A stretch of DNA of 64,000 nucleotides from Methylotenera versatilis 301 (GTDB lineage: Bacteria > Pseudomonadota > Gammaproteobacteria > Burkholderiales > Methylophilaceae), in assembly GCF_000093025.1 (NCBI RefSeq), contig NC_014207.1, forward strand, positions 1,364,001 to 1,428,000, in the 5' to 3' direction. This document shows positions 27,697 through 36,588 of the stretch, piece by piece (position 1 is the stretch's first letter; every line of letters begins with the position of its first letter). The position numbers were made by a program, and so were the translations under genes. Below the pieces are notes generated by a model that saw only the letters and a list, made by a program, of their open reading frames with translations, made no database searches and was not told the DNA's origin.

Positions 27697-30045
27697 ATGA
27701 TTCGTATTGCCCAAATTGGTACTTTTGATTTGGATAATCTGGGCGACCTGTTATTTCCTTACGTTTTTAATTTGATAGTTTATGATATAGCGAAGAAGCT
27801 TTCCATTGAGATCGATATAAAATGCTTTAGTCCTGTTGGTAGTTCTGAGTCACTATTTTATACAGATCAAATTGAAAGTTACCCACTTAATAAATTCATG
27901 GTAATTGATCAAGAGTCACCGTTTGACTTAATCTTTATTGGCGGTGGCGATATTGTTCGAGATGATGATACTAGTTTGTACCCAATCTACAACAAAAGAG
28001 AATTGGATTTAACATTTTCAAATCTATTCTCATTGAGCGAAGATATCAAAAGGCGGATAGTTTTGCTCAGTCCAGGTGTTCCATTTGATATTCAGCCAGA
28101 CTTTCAGGTCTTTCTAAAAAACACTTTTTTAAGAGTAATTCAAGCATCTTCTAGAGATAAACAATCACTAGAAAAAATTAAAAGCATATTGCCTAAAGAT
28201 GCATATACAGAAGTAATCCCGGATCTGGTTTTCTCTCTCCCTAACTACTTTAATTATAAACAGGCTCAAGTAGTTTCTCAGAAGCTGCTATTGCAATTTG
28301 AAATACAAGGTGGAAACTATATATGTTTCCAATCACATGCTAACTACTGTCCAGATCCTGTTGAAACGGCGCAGTATTTATTAGACCTTGAAAAAGCAAC
28401 TAATTTACGAGTGGTATTGCTGGAAATAGGCAAGTGTTTAGGCGACGATAACTTGCTAGAAAAGCTTCATGCAATAGGCGGATTCGTTTACATTAAAAAT
28501 AGACTGAGCCACTCTTCAATTTCATTAATAGATAAAGTCGCAATAATAGGTGGGGCTAAGGCTTTTATTGGTAGTAGCCTACATGGAAATATTCTTGCAA
28601 TATCTTATGGAATACCTCAGTTTTGTATCGCATCAGAACTTTTAAAAATTGAAGTCTTAAGGGAAGCTAAATCAAATAGCAATTGCTATAAAAACCTTTC
28701 GGCTTTGATTGAAAATCGTCAGGATGTATTGGATCTAATAAAAAATCATGATTACGAAACTAATTTAATTCAGACAACAAATTTTCACTTTAAGATTAAA
28801 AGCTTTATTTCAAAAGCAATAGCTTCTTGTTTTGAAAGTAAATTTAGAGACCTCTCATCCTTTTCTCCAGAAATAGATCACTTATTCAAACTATCTCATA
28901 AGCGATATCTTAAAGATATCTGGCAGTTGTCAGAAGAAACGACCTATTTAAGAAATCGTGTTGCAAATCTTAACACCTCATTGAACGAGCGAAACGCTCA
29001 AATTGAAACAATATATAGTAGTACTTCTTGGAGATTGATAACTGTACTTAGAAAGTTAATTGCAAAAGCTCCCCGTTTGAGCTTGGTGATTCGAAAGTTA
29101 ATTCAACTCACCTATAGATTGCTGCGTAAGCTATCTTTAATAGATGATTACACTTTTGCACGTAAGATTGAGTATGCCATGCTAGTGCCGTTTTCTTACC
29201 AAGTCGAATCACCACAAAATAATCCTTCCTTAGCAGTTATATGCCATTTGTTTTACCATCAAATGTGTGAAGACTATAAAGTTTATTTATCAAATATACC
29301 TTTCAACTTTGATATATACATCACAACTGATACAGAGGATAAAAAAGCATATATTGAGAAATCTTTTTCAGGTTGGCAAAGAGGTAAAGTAGAAGTGAGG
29401 CTTGCAGTGAATCAAGGCCGAGACATTGCCCCCAAACTCATTGCATGTCGTGATATATACTCTGCGTATGAGTATATTTTACATATTCACTCAAAAAACT
29501 CCCCTTACTCCTCAATACATACTGGGTGGCGAGATTACATATTAGACACTTTATTAGGTTCCCAAAAAACTGTATCTAGTATCTTTGAAGCATTTCAATT
29601 AAATAGTAATCTTGGAATAATCGCGCCGCAGCACTTTAAAGCTCTCAAGCTTGATATCGGATGGGACCGTAATTTCAAGATAGCAAAGAAGTTAGCAGGT
29701 CGGATGGGGTTTGATATATCACGAAAAGCGCCAATAGATTTCCCATCTGGCTCAATGTTTTGGGCACGTTCTGCTGCCTTACTGCCCTTATTGAATTGCA
29801 GTCTTTCCTTGCAGGACTTTCCTAGGGAGGATGGGCAAAAAGACGGCACAACAGCGCATTCTATAGAAAGATTATACTTCTTCATATGCGAAAAGGCAGG
29901 TTTTAGCTGGATTAAAGTTGCACCGAATATTCTGACGGAAGATGACTTTGGAAGTGTAATAAAAATTGACAGTCAGATTAAATTCAATAATTTTTTTGAT
30001 GAATTCAATATTAAATTACTAAATAAAACGAGTCACCTGTTATGA
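27697..30045 (+). CDS. Polysaccharide pyruvyltransferase-RgpF (rhamnan synthesis F) fusion
   Basis: A 782-residue protein in three parts. Residues ~1-370 look like a polysaccharide pyruvyltransferase (IGTFDLDNLGDLLFPYVF at the start, FIGGGDIVRDD, then GSSLHGNILAISYGIPQF). Residues ~395-460 are a linker with a short coiled coil (LRNRVANLNTSLNERNAQI) and the STSWRLITVLRKL motif common in glycosyltransferase linkers. Residues ~505-775 are an RgpF-like domain (LAVICHLFYHQMCEDYKVYL, then NQGRDIAPKLIACRDIY, HIHSKNSPY, FPSGSMFWARSAAL). RgpF-type domains act in rhamnan/rhamnose-glucose chain synthesis with ABC export. The enzyme could cap or decorate the Wzm/Wzt cargo with pyruvate and sugar. Confidence 0.8.
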   Translation: MIRIAQIGTFDLDNLGDLLFPYVFNLIVYDIAKKLSIEIDIKCFSPVGSSESLFYTDQIESYPLNKFMVIDQESPFDLIFIGGGDIVRDDDTSLYPIYNKRELDLTFSNLFSLSEDIKRRIVLLSPGVPFDIQPDFQVFLKNTFLRVIQASSRDKQSLEKIKSILPKDAYTEVIPDLVFSLPNYFNYKQAQVVSQKLLLQFEIQGGNYICFQSHANYCPDPVETAQYLLDLEKATNLRVVLLEIGKCLGDDNLLEKLHAIGGFVYIKNRLSHSSISLIDKVAIIGGAKAFIGSSLHGNILAISYGIPQFCIASELLKIEVLREAKSNSNCYKNLSALIENRQDVLDLIKNHDYETNLIQTTNFHFKIKSFISKAIASCFESKFRDLSSFSPEIDHLFKLSHKRYLKDIWQLSEETTYLRNRVANLNTSLNERNAQIETIYSSTSWRLITVLRKLIAKAPRLSLVIRKLIQLTYRLLRKLSLIDDYTFARKIEYAMLVPFSYQVESPQNNPSLAVICHLFYHQMCEDYKVYLSNIPFNFDIYITTDTEDKKAYIEKSFSGWQRGKVEVRLAVNQGRDIAPKLIACRDIYSAYEYILHIHSKNSPYSSIHTGWRDYILDTLLGSQKTVSSIFEAFQLNSNLGIIAPQHFKALKLDIGWDRNFKIAKKLAGRMGFDISRKAPIDFPSGSMFWARSAALLPLLNCSLSLQDFPREDGQKDGTTAHSIERLYFFICEKAGFSWIKVAPNILTEDDFGSVIKIDSQIKFNNFFDEFNIKLLNKTSHLL

Positions 30046-30099
30046 CATAACTCACTAGGTAAGGATACAAATCATATTTCTCTACGAGAAGCCAAAAAC

Positions 30100-30252
30100 T
30101 AAAAACCGCTACTTAATGCTTGTGGTTTACTTGTTCTTATGTTCCCTTAGGGTTGGCTGCACCTAAACGCTTGGATGCTTAAACTACCCATGTCCACATT
30201 CAGTGAATTGTCTGAGTGCTTCAGCCTTAAATTCTGCTGCATATCTGATATG
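30100..30252 (-). pseudogene. Relic of an IS3-family transposase OrfA
   Basis: Translating the minus strand gives AAEFKAEALRQFTECGHG (from about 30243 down to 30189), which is the start of an IS3-family OrfA helix-turn-helix region. An in-frame stop follows, then more stops. No start, orfB or terminal repeat is seen. It is a decayed fragment lying just outside the IS21-type element. Confidence 0.45.
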
Positions 30253-30293
30253 CCTTCATTATTTGTCAATGCTTGTTTAGAAGCGCACCACAG

Positions 30294-30314
30294 TTTGCGT
30301 GCAAAAGTGCACCA
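30294..30314. repeat. IS21-type terminal repeat, left copy
   Basis: Begins TTTGCGTG and ends AAGTGCACCA. It is the inverted match (19/21) of 32578-32598. A partial outer copy (AAGCGCACCA) lies at 30281-30290. Confidence 0.7.
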
Positions 30315-30316
30315 GT

Positions 30317-31042
30317 TTAAGACCTATTTTTAAAGCGATAAGAGTCATTTCCTGTTTCAACAATATCGCAGTGATGCACAAGTCTATCGAGTAATGCTGA
30401 AGTCATTTTTTCATCTGCAAATAACTTACCCCATTCCGAGAACGCCAAATTAGTCGTGATGATGATACTGGTCTGCTCATGCAATTGACTGATGAGATGA
30501 AACAGCAAGGCACCACCTTTTTGGCTGAAGGGTAAATAGCCCAGCTCATCTAAAATCACCAAATCATATTTTGCGAGTTGTTGCGCTAGTTTATGTTTTT
30601 GCTGATCTTTGTCTAACTCTAACTGATTGACTAAATCCAGCACGTTGTAGAAACGCACTCTAGCACCCTTAGTTGCTGCATCCACCCCAATTGCACTGGC
30701 TAAGTGGGTTTTACCTGTCCCTGGACCACCCACAAAGATGATATTGCGCTTTTGTTTGATATAGTCACCATCAAGCAGCAACTCAATACTGGGTTGATGC
30801 ACAGGAGACTGTTCAAACTTAAATGTCGTGAGTGATTTATGTTGTGGGAACTTGGCTTGCGTAATGCGATATTGCACACTGCGACGCTGACGATCCGTTA
30901 ACTCTGTTTGTAATAATCGGCCAATAATGTCTGGTGTTGATCGTTTGCGTGCAATCCCATCAGTCACGATTTCATCCCAAGCTTCTGCCATGGCGCCTAG
31001 CTTCAACTCTGCCAGCAAAGCAATACACTCATGCCGCTGCAT
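30317..31042 (-). CDS. istB: IS21-family helper ATPase IstB
   Basis: A 241-residue AAA+ protein with Walker [12 protein letters not shown], Walker [13 protein letters not shown] and sensor [13 protein letters not shown], all diagnostic for IstB. It assembles on target DNA and directs the IstA transposase to the insertion site. It is intact and overlaps the end of the istA frame by 14 bases, as is usual in IS21 elements, so its translation may depend on ribosomes finishing istA. Confidence 0.95.
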   Translation of the reverse strand: MQRHECIALLAELKLGAMAEAWDEIVTDGIARKRSTPDIIGRLLQTELTDRQRRSVQYRITQAKFPQHKSLTTFKFEQSPVHQPSIELLLDGDYIKQKRNIIFVGGPGTGKTHLASAIGVDAATKGARVRFYNVLDLVNQLELDKDQQKHKLAQQLAKYDLVILDELGYLPFSQKGGALLFHLISQLHEQTSIIITTNLAFSEWGKLFADEKMTSALLDRLVHHCDIVETGNDSYRFKNRS

Positions 31043-32531
31043 ACTGCGCTCCTAAGCTAAGTAAGCTGTCATAACGGGATAGCTGCGCTTGTGGTGGTAT
31101 GCGCAGCGGTACATCGTAGCTGATGATTGTGGGAATCACCGGTTCGGTAAGGCGATGAATAATGTTGAGCACGGCTTCAACCGTCGGCATTTCATTCTCT
31201 AATGCAATGGCAGCTGCTTTGACGCCTATTTCCTCGCCATAATCAGCAATCAAACTAAGTAGCTTCACCATGGCACGATCACCCTTGGGTTGTTTGAGCA
31301 AGTGACTTTGCAGTGTTTTAACGGGTTGCGGCAAAGGCTAGTGTAAGAATGGCTCGCCATTACGTAACGCCCCTGGTTTGCGCTCAAGTGCTGAGAGATA
31401 ATGCCAAGGATTATAAGTCGTTTGTTGTTTATCAAAGCTGCGAGGATGTTTAGCCACTTCACGCCCTTCAGCAATCACTTTTATTTCGGTTGCGCTAATA
31501 TGTAGCTCCACGTTACGCAGAGTGTAATTGCAAGGCACACTGTATCTATGTGCATCAAAGCTGACCAGTGACAGCGAGTTAACCCGCACCCATTCAACAC
31601 GGTAGCCCTGATATTGCGTACATGGAACGAGTACGCGTTGCTCTTGTACAAAGCGTATTGCAACCGTTACCGTCTTATCTTCTGGATGCGATGCTGAGAG
31701 AATACGGTCTTGGCATTGTTGCAATAAAAACGTATTAAACTCTTGCCATGTGGCAAAGGCTAACATTGGCTCAAATACTTGCTTTCGCAAGGTGCGCACT
31801 TGCCGCTCAATTTGACCTTTCTCCCAGCCGGATGCAGGTGTACAGGCTACGGGTTCAATCATGTAGTGATTCATGAGCGCTAAAAACTGTGCATTAAATT
31901 CACGCTCCTTGCCAACACCGATGCTTTTAACAGCCGTCTTCATGTTGTCGTAAATGCCGCGCTTCGTGACGCCACCAAAGTAAGTAAATGCGTGATTATG
32001 GGCGTCGATGAGCATTTCCATTCTTTGATTGGGGTAAGCGCGCACAAAGAAGGCTCTGCTGTGACACAAGCGGAAGTGTGCAACTTGAGCTTTATGCACG
32101 ACGCCAGCAATCTTGACGGCTTCCGTACTCCAGTCAAACTGATAAGCATCACCTATCGGGAAATGCTGAGGGATGAAGGTGACGGATGACGCATTACTTT
32201 GATCAGCAAATTGCCGTATATAAGCCGATACAGCGCTGTAGCTACCTAGGTAACCACAAGATTGAAGCCATTCATAATGACGACACGCAGTCATGCGTTT
32301 ATTCTTAGGTTGTGTTTGTGCTTCTAACAGGCGTTGGTCGAGTTGAGTTAAAAAGTCTCCTAGCATCGGATAGCGCTTAGCAGGTTTCTGGTAAACAGGA
32401 ATCTGCGTTTGTTCGATGTGCTTTTTAACCGTTCTACGATTGATGTTGAGTTTTAATGCGATGGCACGAATTGAAAGCGACTCTTTGTGATAAAGGCGCC
32501 TTATCTTGGCTATGGTTTCCATACAGATCAT
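31029..32531 (-). pseudogene. istA: IS21-family transposase IstA, interrupted by an in-frame amber codon
   Basis: Two open stretches in the same frame, ~397 and ~101 residues, together give the normal ~500-residue IstA. The first has an N-terminal HTH (SIRAIALKLNINRRTVKKHI) and a DDE integrase core with YQFDWS and KRGIYDNMK, then GWEKGQIER. They are separated only by TAG at 31338-31340, with no frameshift. The junction reads GEPFLH-stop-PLPQPV where IstA relatives have a Trp in (P)F..W.LP, so TGG-to-TAG is the likely single change. The C-terminal piece could only be made by readthrough or internal initiation (TTG at 31334). The start is either ATG at 32531 or ATG at 32522. Confidence 0.85.
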
Positions 32532-32577
32532 CCTAGGTGAGCCTCGCAAAATTGCGAGAGTTTAACAACTCCTAGGG

Positions 32578-32598
32578 TGGTGCACTTCTACACGCAAA
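32578..32598. repeat. IS21-type terminal repeat, right copy
   Basis: Inverted partner of 30294-30314. A further outer copy (TGGTGCATTTTTGCACT) lies at 32612-32628. The stop codon of the recombinase gene falls inside this repeat. Confidence 0.7.
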
Positions 32599-33523
32599 TC
32601 CCTAAGAGATCTGGTGCATTTTTGCACTGAAATTTACAATAGTGCATTACCGTATCCGGCTTAGTCCATCGACCGCGGTTCATTATTATTGGCAAACTGG
32701 CACCAGATAATAGTAAGTCTTGCGCAGCACCTACACGAATGGAGTGGCCGCTGATTTGTTTAATGATGCTAGGGTCGAGGCTGCTTGTCTTAGCAAGACG
32801 CTTATAGATGCGATTGATGTGTGAGGAGTTTAGTCCATCTGACAGCTCTCCTTTTTTCCTAATGCCCCTGAAGATTTTCCCACTTTGAATGTCTGTTGCT
32901 TTCAACCAATCATTTAATGCTTTTTGTGTCTCATTGCTAAGATATAGCCAGCGGCCTTTTGCATCTTGATCTGTCTTGCTCCTGCGTAGTCGCAGTTTAA
33001 ATGATGGTTCTGGTAGAGTGTCGATTAAGGTGAGGTCTTCCACCTGTAACGATACCAGTTCACTTCGTCGACATAAGCTGTCATAAGCAATTAATAATAG
33101 GACTCGGTCACGTATGCCACGTAAATTTTTGTCAGTTGCTTTTAGCATCTTTTGCAGTATGATATTTGTAATTCCATACGCTTGTTTACACTCACGCCCA
33201 AGCGTTCTGTACATACGCCTTAACTCAAGCTTTACCTCTGGATGATCAGTAGGGTCAGGAGTTTGATTGAGTTTATGAATTGTGGCGATAGCAGCTACGG
33301 CAATTCGTATGCTATTAGACTTCAGGTGGCCACCGGTGAGTAACTTGATATACTGTACGACTAAGTCGCTTTTGGCTGGTAAAGCGCATTCATCTAACTC
33401 ATCGCAGAAGATGATAAATTTTTCGAAATTAGTTTTGTAGGCACGGATAGTAGCAGGTGCATAAGCCCCTTCAATTTTTTTAATAGTATGTGTTAATATA
33501 TTTCTTGTTATAATATTTTTCAT
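32588..33523 (-). CDS. Tyrosine recombinase/integrase
   Basis: About 311 residues. There is an N-terminal SAM-like core-binding domain (PATIRAYKTNFEKFIIFCDE), then the catalytic domain with Arg in YDSLCRRSELVSL, the HxxR box GHSIRVGAAQDLLLSG and a candidate Tyr in TVMHYC. ATG at 33523 is preferred over TTG at 33568 because TAAGG lies eight bases upstream. The codons after the Tyr (32588-32638) overlap the right-end repeats of the IS21 element and begin with its TGT tip, so the last 16 residues seem IS-derived and the native C-terminus may be lost. It diverges from the XRE gene. Confidence 0.82.
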   Translation of the reverse strand: MKNIITRNILTHTIKKIEGAYAPATIRAYKTNFEKFIIFCDELDECALPAKSDLVVQYIKLLTGGHLKSNSIRIAVAAIATIHKLNQTPDPTDHPEVKLELRRMYRTLGRECKQAYGITNIILQKMLKATDKNLRGIRDRVLLLIAYDSLCRRSELVSLQVEDLTLIDTLPEPSFKLRLRRSKTDQDAKGRWLYLSNETQKALNDWLKATDIQSGKIFRGIRKKGELSDGLNSSHINRIYKRLAKTSSLDPSIIKQISGHSIRVGAAQDLLLSGASLPIIMNRGRWTKPDTVMHYCKFQCKNAPDLLGICV

Positions 33524-33553
33524 ATCAAAAACCTTAGGAAATCGATCGATAAA

Positions 33554-33572
33554 TTGATTGTATTCCAATCAA
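33554..33572. promoter_or_regulatory. Inverted-repeat operator between integrase and XRE gene
   Basis: TTGATTG, five bases, then CAATCAA is a perfect 7-base inverted repeat. A third TGATTG half-site follows at 33577. It sits between two divergent genes, right before the XRE start, so autoregulation is plausible. Confidence 0.45.
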
Positions 33573-33574
33573 AA

Positions 33575-33820
33575 ATGATTGTAAAGAACTTGATTACTAG
33601 TGAACAAATACGAGCTGGAAGAGCTTTAATTAAATGGTCTGCAGATGAGTTGGCATTGTCTGCTGGTGTAGGCGTGGCTACTATTCGTCGTTTTGAATCA
33701 GTTGCAGGCGTCCCATTGGGGCAACTTAGAGTTCTTGAGTTGGTTAAGAAGTCTCTTCAAAATGCAGGAGTCGAATTCATAGGCACCCCTGACGACAGGC
33801 CTGGCGTTCGATTGAAGTAA
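33575..33820 (+). CDS. XRE-family transcriptional regulator
   Basis: A protein of about 81 residues with one helix-turn-helix: ITSEQIRAGRALIKWSADEL, then LSAGVGVATIRRFESVAGVP. It has the short C-terminal VEFIGTPDDRPGVRLK, typical of small phage/island regulators. It probably controls itself and the divergent recombinase. ATG at 33575 is chosen; it has no clear ribosome-binding site, and TTG at 33554 would place the start in the operator repeat. The next gene follows after three bases. Confidence 0.8.
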   Translation: MIVKNLITSEQIRAGRALIKWSADELALSAGVGVATIRRFESVAGVPLGQLRVLELVKKSLQNAGVEFIGTPDDRPGVRLK

Positions 33821-33823
33821 GTT

Positions 33824-34657
33824 ATGGCGGGAATTCCTAAATCAACTCGCTCAGGTGGACCAAAGACTGAAGCAGGTAAGATTGCATCCTCCCGTAACGC
33901 TCTGAAGACTGGAGCTTACTCCTCTATGGCAGTGATTCCCGGGGAGTCCGAAGAAGATTTTCGGGGGCTGCATGAGGAGTTCTTGGTGAGCTTTAAGCCC
34001 AGCGATGTTGCTGAAAGTTCAATGGTGCGTGAACTTGCCGTGTTGACCTGGAAAAAGTTACGCCTAGAAAGATTAGAACAGGCGGCCTTTGTGAGAGCCC
34101 TTAAAATTCCAGTTAAAGCCTTGGATATTTGTTCTATGGTACCCGTAGAGGAATGTCACGATTGGTTAATTCGTGACATTAGTATAGTCACGGAGGAGTT
34201 CATAGCGACTTATAGCGAAATGCTTGAATTATTAAGACCCGGTAGTGAAAATATTGAAATTAACGAAAGATTATTTTTGTTTTTTTCAAAGAATCCAGAG
34301 TTCACTGAGTTACTTAGAAAAGAGCACTTACTTGATGAGTCAGATCGGATTTCCATAGAGCATATTGGTCATAAACTTGATAATCAAGTCTACAATGATC
34401 AGCTTGCAAAGGGGTGGACCTTGCCAGAAGTAAGGCAATGGCTCAATCAAATACAGTGGGTGGCTGAGTATCTTGATGATATTAAAGCTGCAATCGCCCT
34501 GATCAAAGAGAAACGATTGCTTGACCTGATGCAAGACCAAGGAATTGTGCGAGCACACGACGATCTTAGCCGTGCTTTTTATCGCACATTAGGTGAGCTG
34601 CGCCGTCAGCAGTCATGGCGGCAGAAGATAGGCATTATCGACGTTACGCCTGAATAA
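33824..34657 (+). CDS. Hypothetical protein of a mobile-island type
   Basis: 277 residues, soluble, no signal peptide. The N-terminus STRSGGPKTEAGKIASSRNA followed by LKTGAYS is a motif seen in a widespread family of unknown function in genomic islands and phage-like regions. The middle is helical (SSMVRELAVLTWKKLRLERLEQAAF), and the C-terminus is helical with LGELRRQQSWRQK. It is cotranscribed with the XRE gene (three-base gap). A nucleic-acid-linked role is possible, but none can be assigned. Confidence 0.6.
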   Translation: MAGIPKSTRSGGPKTEAGKIASSRNALKTGAYSSMAVIPGESEEDFRGLHEEFLVSFKPSDVAESSMVRELAVLTWKKLRLERLEQAAFVRALKIPVKALDICSMVPVEECHDWLIRDISIVTEEFIATYSEMLELLRPGSENIEINERLFLFFSKNPEFTELLRKEHLLDESDRISIEHIGHKLDNQVYNDQLAKGWTLPEVRQWLNQIQWVAEYLDDIKAAIALIKEKRLLDLMQDQGIVRAHDDLSRAFYRTLGELRRQQSWRQKIGIIDVTPE

Positions 34658-34968
34658 TTGGGGGTAGGGTTGTTTTCACAGAACGGACTCATTCTCATTT
34701 GGAGTGAAGAGGGATGCTAATGCCCGTTATCATGCCGCGCAGAGGTGAGCGTTTGCATCTGTATCTACAAATCTGATGGATCTATCTGACTAGTTTATAA
34801 TATTAATGTACGTATATACTTTTTGAGAATATATAATACCTGTATCAGTGTTTTGGCAACCCAACATAATATTCATGAGCACAGAAATCCTGAACATAAT
34901 TTCTCAATGATGGCTGCTGAAGACTTAGGCAAGACTATGAGTAAGGCTATAAATCGAGATCGGCAACA
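34658..34968 (+). other. Intergenic region after the mobile segment
   Basis: About 310 bases without a gene. The first part is less AT-rich; the part near 34796-34850 is very AT-rich and could hold a promoter for the 34969 gene. No attachment repeat matching the integrase end was recognised. Confidence 0.4.
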
Positions 34969-35919
34969 ATGAAGATACTTGTCACCGGCGCTAATGGTTT
35001 CGTCGGAAGCGCGCTCTGCGCTGAACTACTTCGTCAGAAGCATGTGGTAGTGGCGGTAGTGCGCAAAGAGAATACAGAACTTGGGATTTCGATACAGACT
35101 ACAGCCGTTTGCTCTATCGATAATAATACTGATTGGTCAGCTGCCTTGCGCAATGTCGATGTGGTTGTCCATCTCGCGGCACGGGTGCATGTAATGAGTG
35201 ATCATGCTGCTGATCCGCTTGCCGAGTTTCGCAAGGTTAATGTTGAAGGTCCTTTGAATCTTGCAAGACAGGCTTCCAAAGCCAGTGTTAAACGGTTCAT
35301 TTTCATGAGCTCAATTAAGGTCAATGGTGAGCATACAGCGTTCGATTTACCATTTACCGAAGAATCCGCGGTCAATCCGCAAGATCCTTATGGCACTTCA
35401 AAGTTTGAGGCTGAACAGGGTCTTATGTTGATCGCTCGGCAGACGGGTATGGAGATTGTTGTTATTCGCCCACCATTGGTTTATGGCGCTGGTGTAAAGG
35501 CTAATTTTGCAAGCATGATGCGTATGGTAAAACGTTCTATACCACTGCCACTGGGCGCTATTCATAATAAACGAAGTTTTGTTTATATTGATAATTTGGT
35601 GAGCCTGATTATGAAGTGCATTAATCATCCGGCAGCTGCAAATCAAGTTTTTTTAGTATCTGATGGGAATGATTTATCTACAACTGAGTTGTTGCGAGGT
35701 TGCGCTAGTGCGCTGGGTGTCAGGTCTAGGCTTTTGCCTATTCCACAAAAGTTGATAGAGTTTTTAGCAGCCTTAATTGGTAAAAAAGATGTCGCCCAAA
35801 GGTTGTGTGGTAATTTGCAAGTGGATATTACAAAGGCGCGTAGACTGCTTGATTGGAAACCACCAATAACGGTCGAAGAGGGTTTGAAGGCAACTGCAAT
35901 AGACTTTAATAAGGTGTAA
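34969..35919 (+). CDS. NAD-dependent epimerase/reductase, WbpV-like
   Basis: A 316-residue extended SDR: GANGFVGSALCAELLRQ, VVVHLAARVHVMSD, FMSSIKVNGE and catalytic YGTSKFEAE (YxxxK), then VIRPPLVYGAGVKANF. This series, especially HLAARVHVM and RPPLVYGxGVKANF, is typical of the 4-reductases (WbpV and relatives) that convert the keto product of WbpM-type dehydratases to UDP-QuiNAc or UDP-FucNAc. The downstream sugar transferase and WbpM-like gene complete that pathway. Spacing to the next gene is two bases. Confidence 0.82.
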   Translation: MKILVTGANGFVGSALCAELLRQKHVVVAVVRKENTELGISIQTTAVCSIDNNTDWSAALRNVDVVVHLAARVHVMSDHAADPLAEFRKVNVEGPLNLARQASKASVKRFIFMSSIKVNGEHTAFDLPFTEESAVNPQDPYGTSKFEAEQGLMLIARQTGMEIVVIRPPLVYGAGVKANFASMMRMVKRSIPLPLGAIHNKRSFVYIDNLVSLIMKCINHPAAANQVFLVSDGNDLSTTELLRGCASALGVRSRLLPIPQKLIEFLAALIGKKDVAQRLCGNLQVDITKARRLLDWKPPITVEEGLKATAIDFNKV

Positions 35920-35921
35920 AA

Positions 35922-36485
35922 GTGATTAAACGTTTTTTTGATTTTTTGCTGGCATTTTTTGCAGTATTGTTTTTAATCATTCCGATTTTAATCGTTGCGG
36001 TAATGGTTCGGTTGACTTCAATTGGCCCAGTTCTGTATTGGTCTGACCGAGTTGGACGTAATAACCATATATTCAAAATGCCAAAATTTCGCACGATGCG
36101 GGTTAATACACCTGCAGTTGCGACGCATCTATTATCAGATCCACAGCAGTATTTAACACCTATAGGTTCTTTTTTGCGGAAATCTAGCTTAGATGAGTTG
36201 CCGCAACTTTGGAGCATTATTAAAGGCGATATGAGTTTTGTGGGGCCACGACCTGCGTTGTTTAATCAGGTTGACTTGATGGGATTAAGAACGGAATTTG
36301 GTGTAGATAAGTTGTTACCTGGTTTGACGGGTTGGGCGCAGATTAATGGTAGAGACGAGTTACCAATTCCAATTAAAGTAAAGCTGGATGTAGAGTATTT
36401 GCACAAGCAGTCTTTTTTGCTTGATTTAAAAATTATCTTTTTAACGTTTTTAAAAGTATTGCGTAGGGATGGTATTCAGCATTAA
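35922..36485 (+). CDS. Initiating sugar-phosphate transferase (PglC-like)
   Basis: A 187-residue monotopic phosphoglycosyl transferase. An N-terminal membrane hairpin (FFDFLLAFFAVLFLIIPILI) is followed by the core motifs KMPKFRTMR, SSLDELPQLWSIIKGDMSFV, GPRP and PGLTGWAQINGRDELP. It moves a sugar-1-phosphate, here probably QuiNAc- or FucNAc-1-phosphate, from UDP to undecaprenyl phosphate, the first committed step of glycan assembly on the inner membrane. It has the short PglC-like form without the extra membrane helices of WcaJ. The start codon is GTG. Confidence 0.9.
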   Translation: MIKRFFDFLLAFFAVLFLIIPILIVAVMVRLTSIGPVLYWSDRVGRNNHIFKMPKFRTMRVNTPAVATHLLSDPQQYLTPIGSFLRKSSLDELPQLWSIIKGDMSFVGPRPALFNQVDLMGLRTEFGVDKLLPGLTGWAQINGRDELPIPIKVKLDVEYLHKQSFLLDLKIIFLTFLKVLRRDGIQH

Positions 36486-36588
36486 AGTGGGTGTTACCTA
36501 TATGCTGGAGTGTTATGTCTACGGGTATGTTGATACAATACGACTCAGTTGAACTTACAATATAAATTTAGGCTAGCCATCTCATTAA

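Larger units (their letters stand above)
30274..32638 (-). mobile_element. IS21-family insertion sequence
   Basis: An istA/istB pair on the minus strand is bounded by inverted end repeats. Inner copies at 30294-30314 and 32578-32598 match in 19 of 21 bases. Further copies of the (G)TGCACCA-type motif lie outside them at 30280-30290 and 32612-32628, the multiple-end-repeat layout typical of IS21. The outer tips given here (TGT at both ends) are approximate. No target-site duplication was found, so one end may be rearranged. The element separates the ABC-export block from the initiation block of the polysaccharide region. Confidence 0.8.

Noticed and set aside
30274-32638. Target-site duplication of the IS21 element
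   Set aside because: No matching 4-8 base direct repeat was found at the candidate tips.
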